DNA of 7,075 nucleotides, taken from positions 1-7,075 of the forward strand of contig JAAXHZ010000051.1 in NCBI GenBank assembly GCA_012270625.1, in the 5' to 3' direction. The position numbers and the translations under genes are program-made. Below, in pieces: positions 6,377 to 7,075 of the stretch (positions are counted from its first letter, which is position 1; each line of letters begins with the position of its first letter). The notes under the pieces were generated by a model, which had not been told where the DNA came from, did not search any database, and saw only the letters and a list, made by a program, of their open reading frames with translations. The DNA comes from Dehalococcoidia bacterium. GTDB taxonomy: Bacteria > Chloroflexota > Dehalococcoidia > SAR202 > UBA11138.

Positions 6377-7075
6377 CTACTTAACGCTGGCAATGTGCTC
6401 GTTCATCCAGGCCAGCAGCCGAGACAGGTACTCTTCCCTGAGCTTGGGATGACCTGTCCTGACGAAGCCGTGGGAGCTGCCCGGGAACCGCACGAGCTCG
6501 ACCTCCTTGCCCATCCGCTTGAGCGTCACGAAGTACTGCTCGGACTGCTCTATCGGGCAGCGGTGGTCATCCTCGCCGTGCATGAGGAGCACAGGCGTCT
6601 CGACGTTGGGTGCGTATGTCAGCGGGGAGTGCTCCAGAAATACGTCGAGCGCGTCCCAGCGCTTGCCGCCCCACTGCACTTCGCCGAACCGCACGCCGAT
6701 GTCCGATGTCCCGTACATGCTGGACAGGTTGATGCACGGCGCGCCCACAACTGCGGCCCTGAATCGGGTGTCGTGTCCGATGATCCAGGAGCTCATGAAC
6801 CCACCGTAGCTGTACCCTGTGATGCCGAGCCTGGACTCGTCCACGTAGCCACGCTCGCAGACGAGATCCACCGCCGACATGATGTCCAGGTAGTCCTCGC
6901 CTCCCCAGTCGCCAAGCACGGCCTTCATAAAGTCCGTGCCGTAGGTCGAAGAGCCGCGCGGGTTGACCGCGAGCACAATGTACCCGGCTGTTGCCAACAC
7001 CTGCTGCTGCGCGCTGAAGCTGTCGGAGAAGACCCCATGCGGCCCGCCGTGAATGTCCAGCACGAGCGGGTAACG
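6377..7075 (-). CDS. S9 family (prolyl oligopeptidase-type) serine peptidase, C-terminal catalytic domain (5' end outside window)
   Basis: The frame enters from the right edge reading RYPLVLDIHGGPHG, so the gene starts beyond the window; 232 residues are visible. This is the alpha/beta hydrolase domain of an S9 peptidase, most like the acylaminoacyl-peptidase or DPP4-like branch. Counting from the window edge, the parts are HGGPHG (oxyanion hole, 9-14), NPRGSSTYG (38-46), and DWGGEDYLDIM followed by GYVDESRLGITGYSYGG, with nucleophile Ser89 in GYSYGG. The charge-relay residues are Asp170 in HGEDDHRCP and His202 in SSHG. All three catalytic residues are present, so the enzyme should be active. 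The missing N-terminal part would be a beta-propeller in this family. It ends with TAG, one base before the preferred ABC-F TTG start, suggesting an operon with coupled translation. Substrate and cell location cannot be judged without the N-terminus. Confidence 0.92.
   Translation of the reverse strand, partial: RYPLVLDIHGGPHGVFSDSFSAQQQVLATAGYIVLAVNPRGSSTYGTDFMKAVLGDWGGEDYLDIMSAVDLVCERGYVDESRLGITGYSYGGFMSSWIIGHDTRFRAAVVGAPCINLSSMYGTSDIGVRFGEVQWGGKRWDALDVFLEHSPLTYAPNVETPVLLMHGEDDHRCPIEQSEQYFVTLKRMGKEVELVRFPGSSHGFVRTGHPKLREEYLSRLLAWMNEHIASVK

Noticed and set aside
1..7075. CRISPR array, insertion sequence, tRNA or rRNA
   Set aside because: No regularly spaced direct repeats, transposase-like frames, terminal inverted repeats or tRNA/rRNA-like segments were seen on reading both strands; coding sequence fills nearly all of the window.

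Overview
This is a gene-dense bacterial window of high GC content (many rows near 60-70% GC), with seven genes in two convergent blocks plus one very short gene. The gene families and codon style fit a free-living, probably aerobic, GC-rich bacterium. The XdhC/MocA pair points to molybdenum hydroxylases (xanthine dehydrogenase or CO dehydrogenase type), which are abundant in Chloroflexota such as SAR202 or Dehalococcoidia-like lineages. That taxonomic guess is inference only; there is no rRNA or marker gene here.

Plus strand, left third: the 3' part of an XdhC-family molybdenum hydroxylase maturation gene (cut by the window start), then a MocA-type molybdenum cofactor nucleotidyltransferase 36 bases later, then an AlkD-like DNA alkylation repair gene that overlaps mocA by the ATGA tetranucleotide. 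The first two form one job, finishing and inserting the cofactor of a molybdenum hydroxylase whose structural genes probably lie upstream. The repair gene appears to be translationally coupled to them.

Minus strand, reading from the right edge: the C-terminal catalytic half of an S9 (prolyl oligopeptidase) family peptidase, cut by the window end; an ABC-F ATPase starting with TTG one base after the peptidase stop; and, 20 bases later, a 588-residue unrecognised protein. That protein has a helical N-terminal half, an acidic linker, a coiled coil and a compact C-terminal domain. These three look like one transcription unit. Downstream of them is an extended -10 promoter and a strong ribosome binding site driving a 34-residue membrane peptide, followed 5 bases later by a 79-residue membrane protein. 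This small pair runs convergently into alkD.

The best candidates for something undescribed are the 588-residue protein, which sits directly behind an ABC-F gene in a stretch with locally lower GC, and the tandem of tiny membrane proteins with its own promoter. No RNA genes, CRISPR arrays, insertion sequences or long repeats were seen, and no gene-free stretch exceeds 300 bases.
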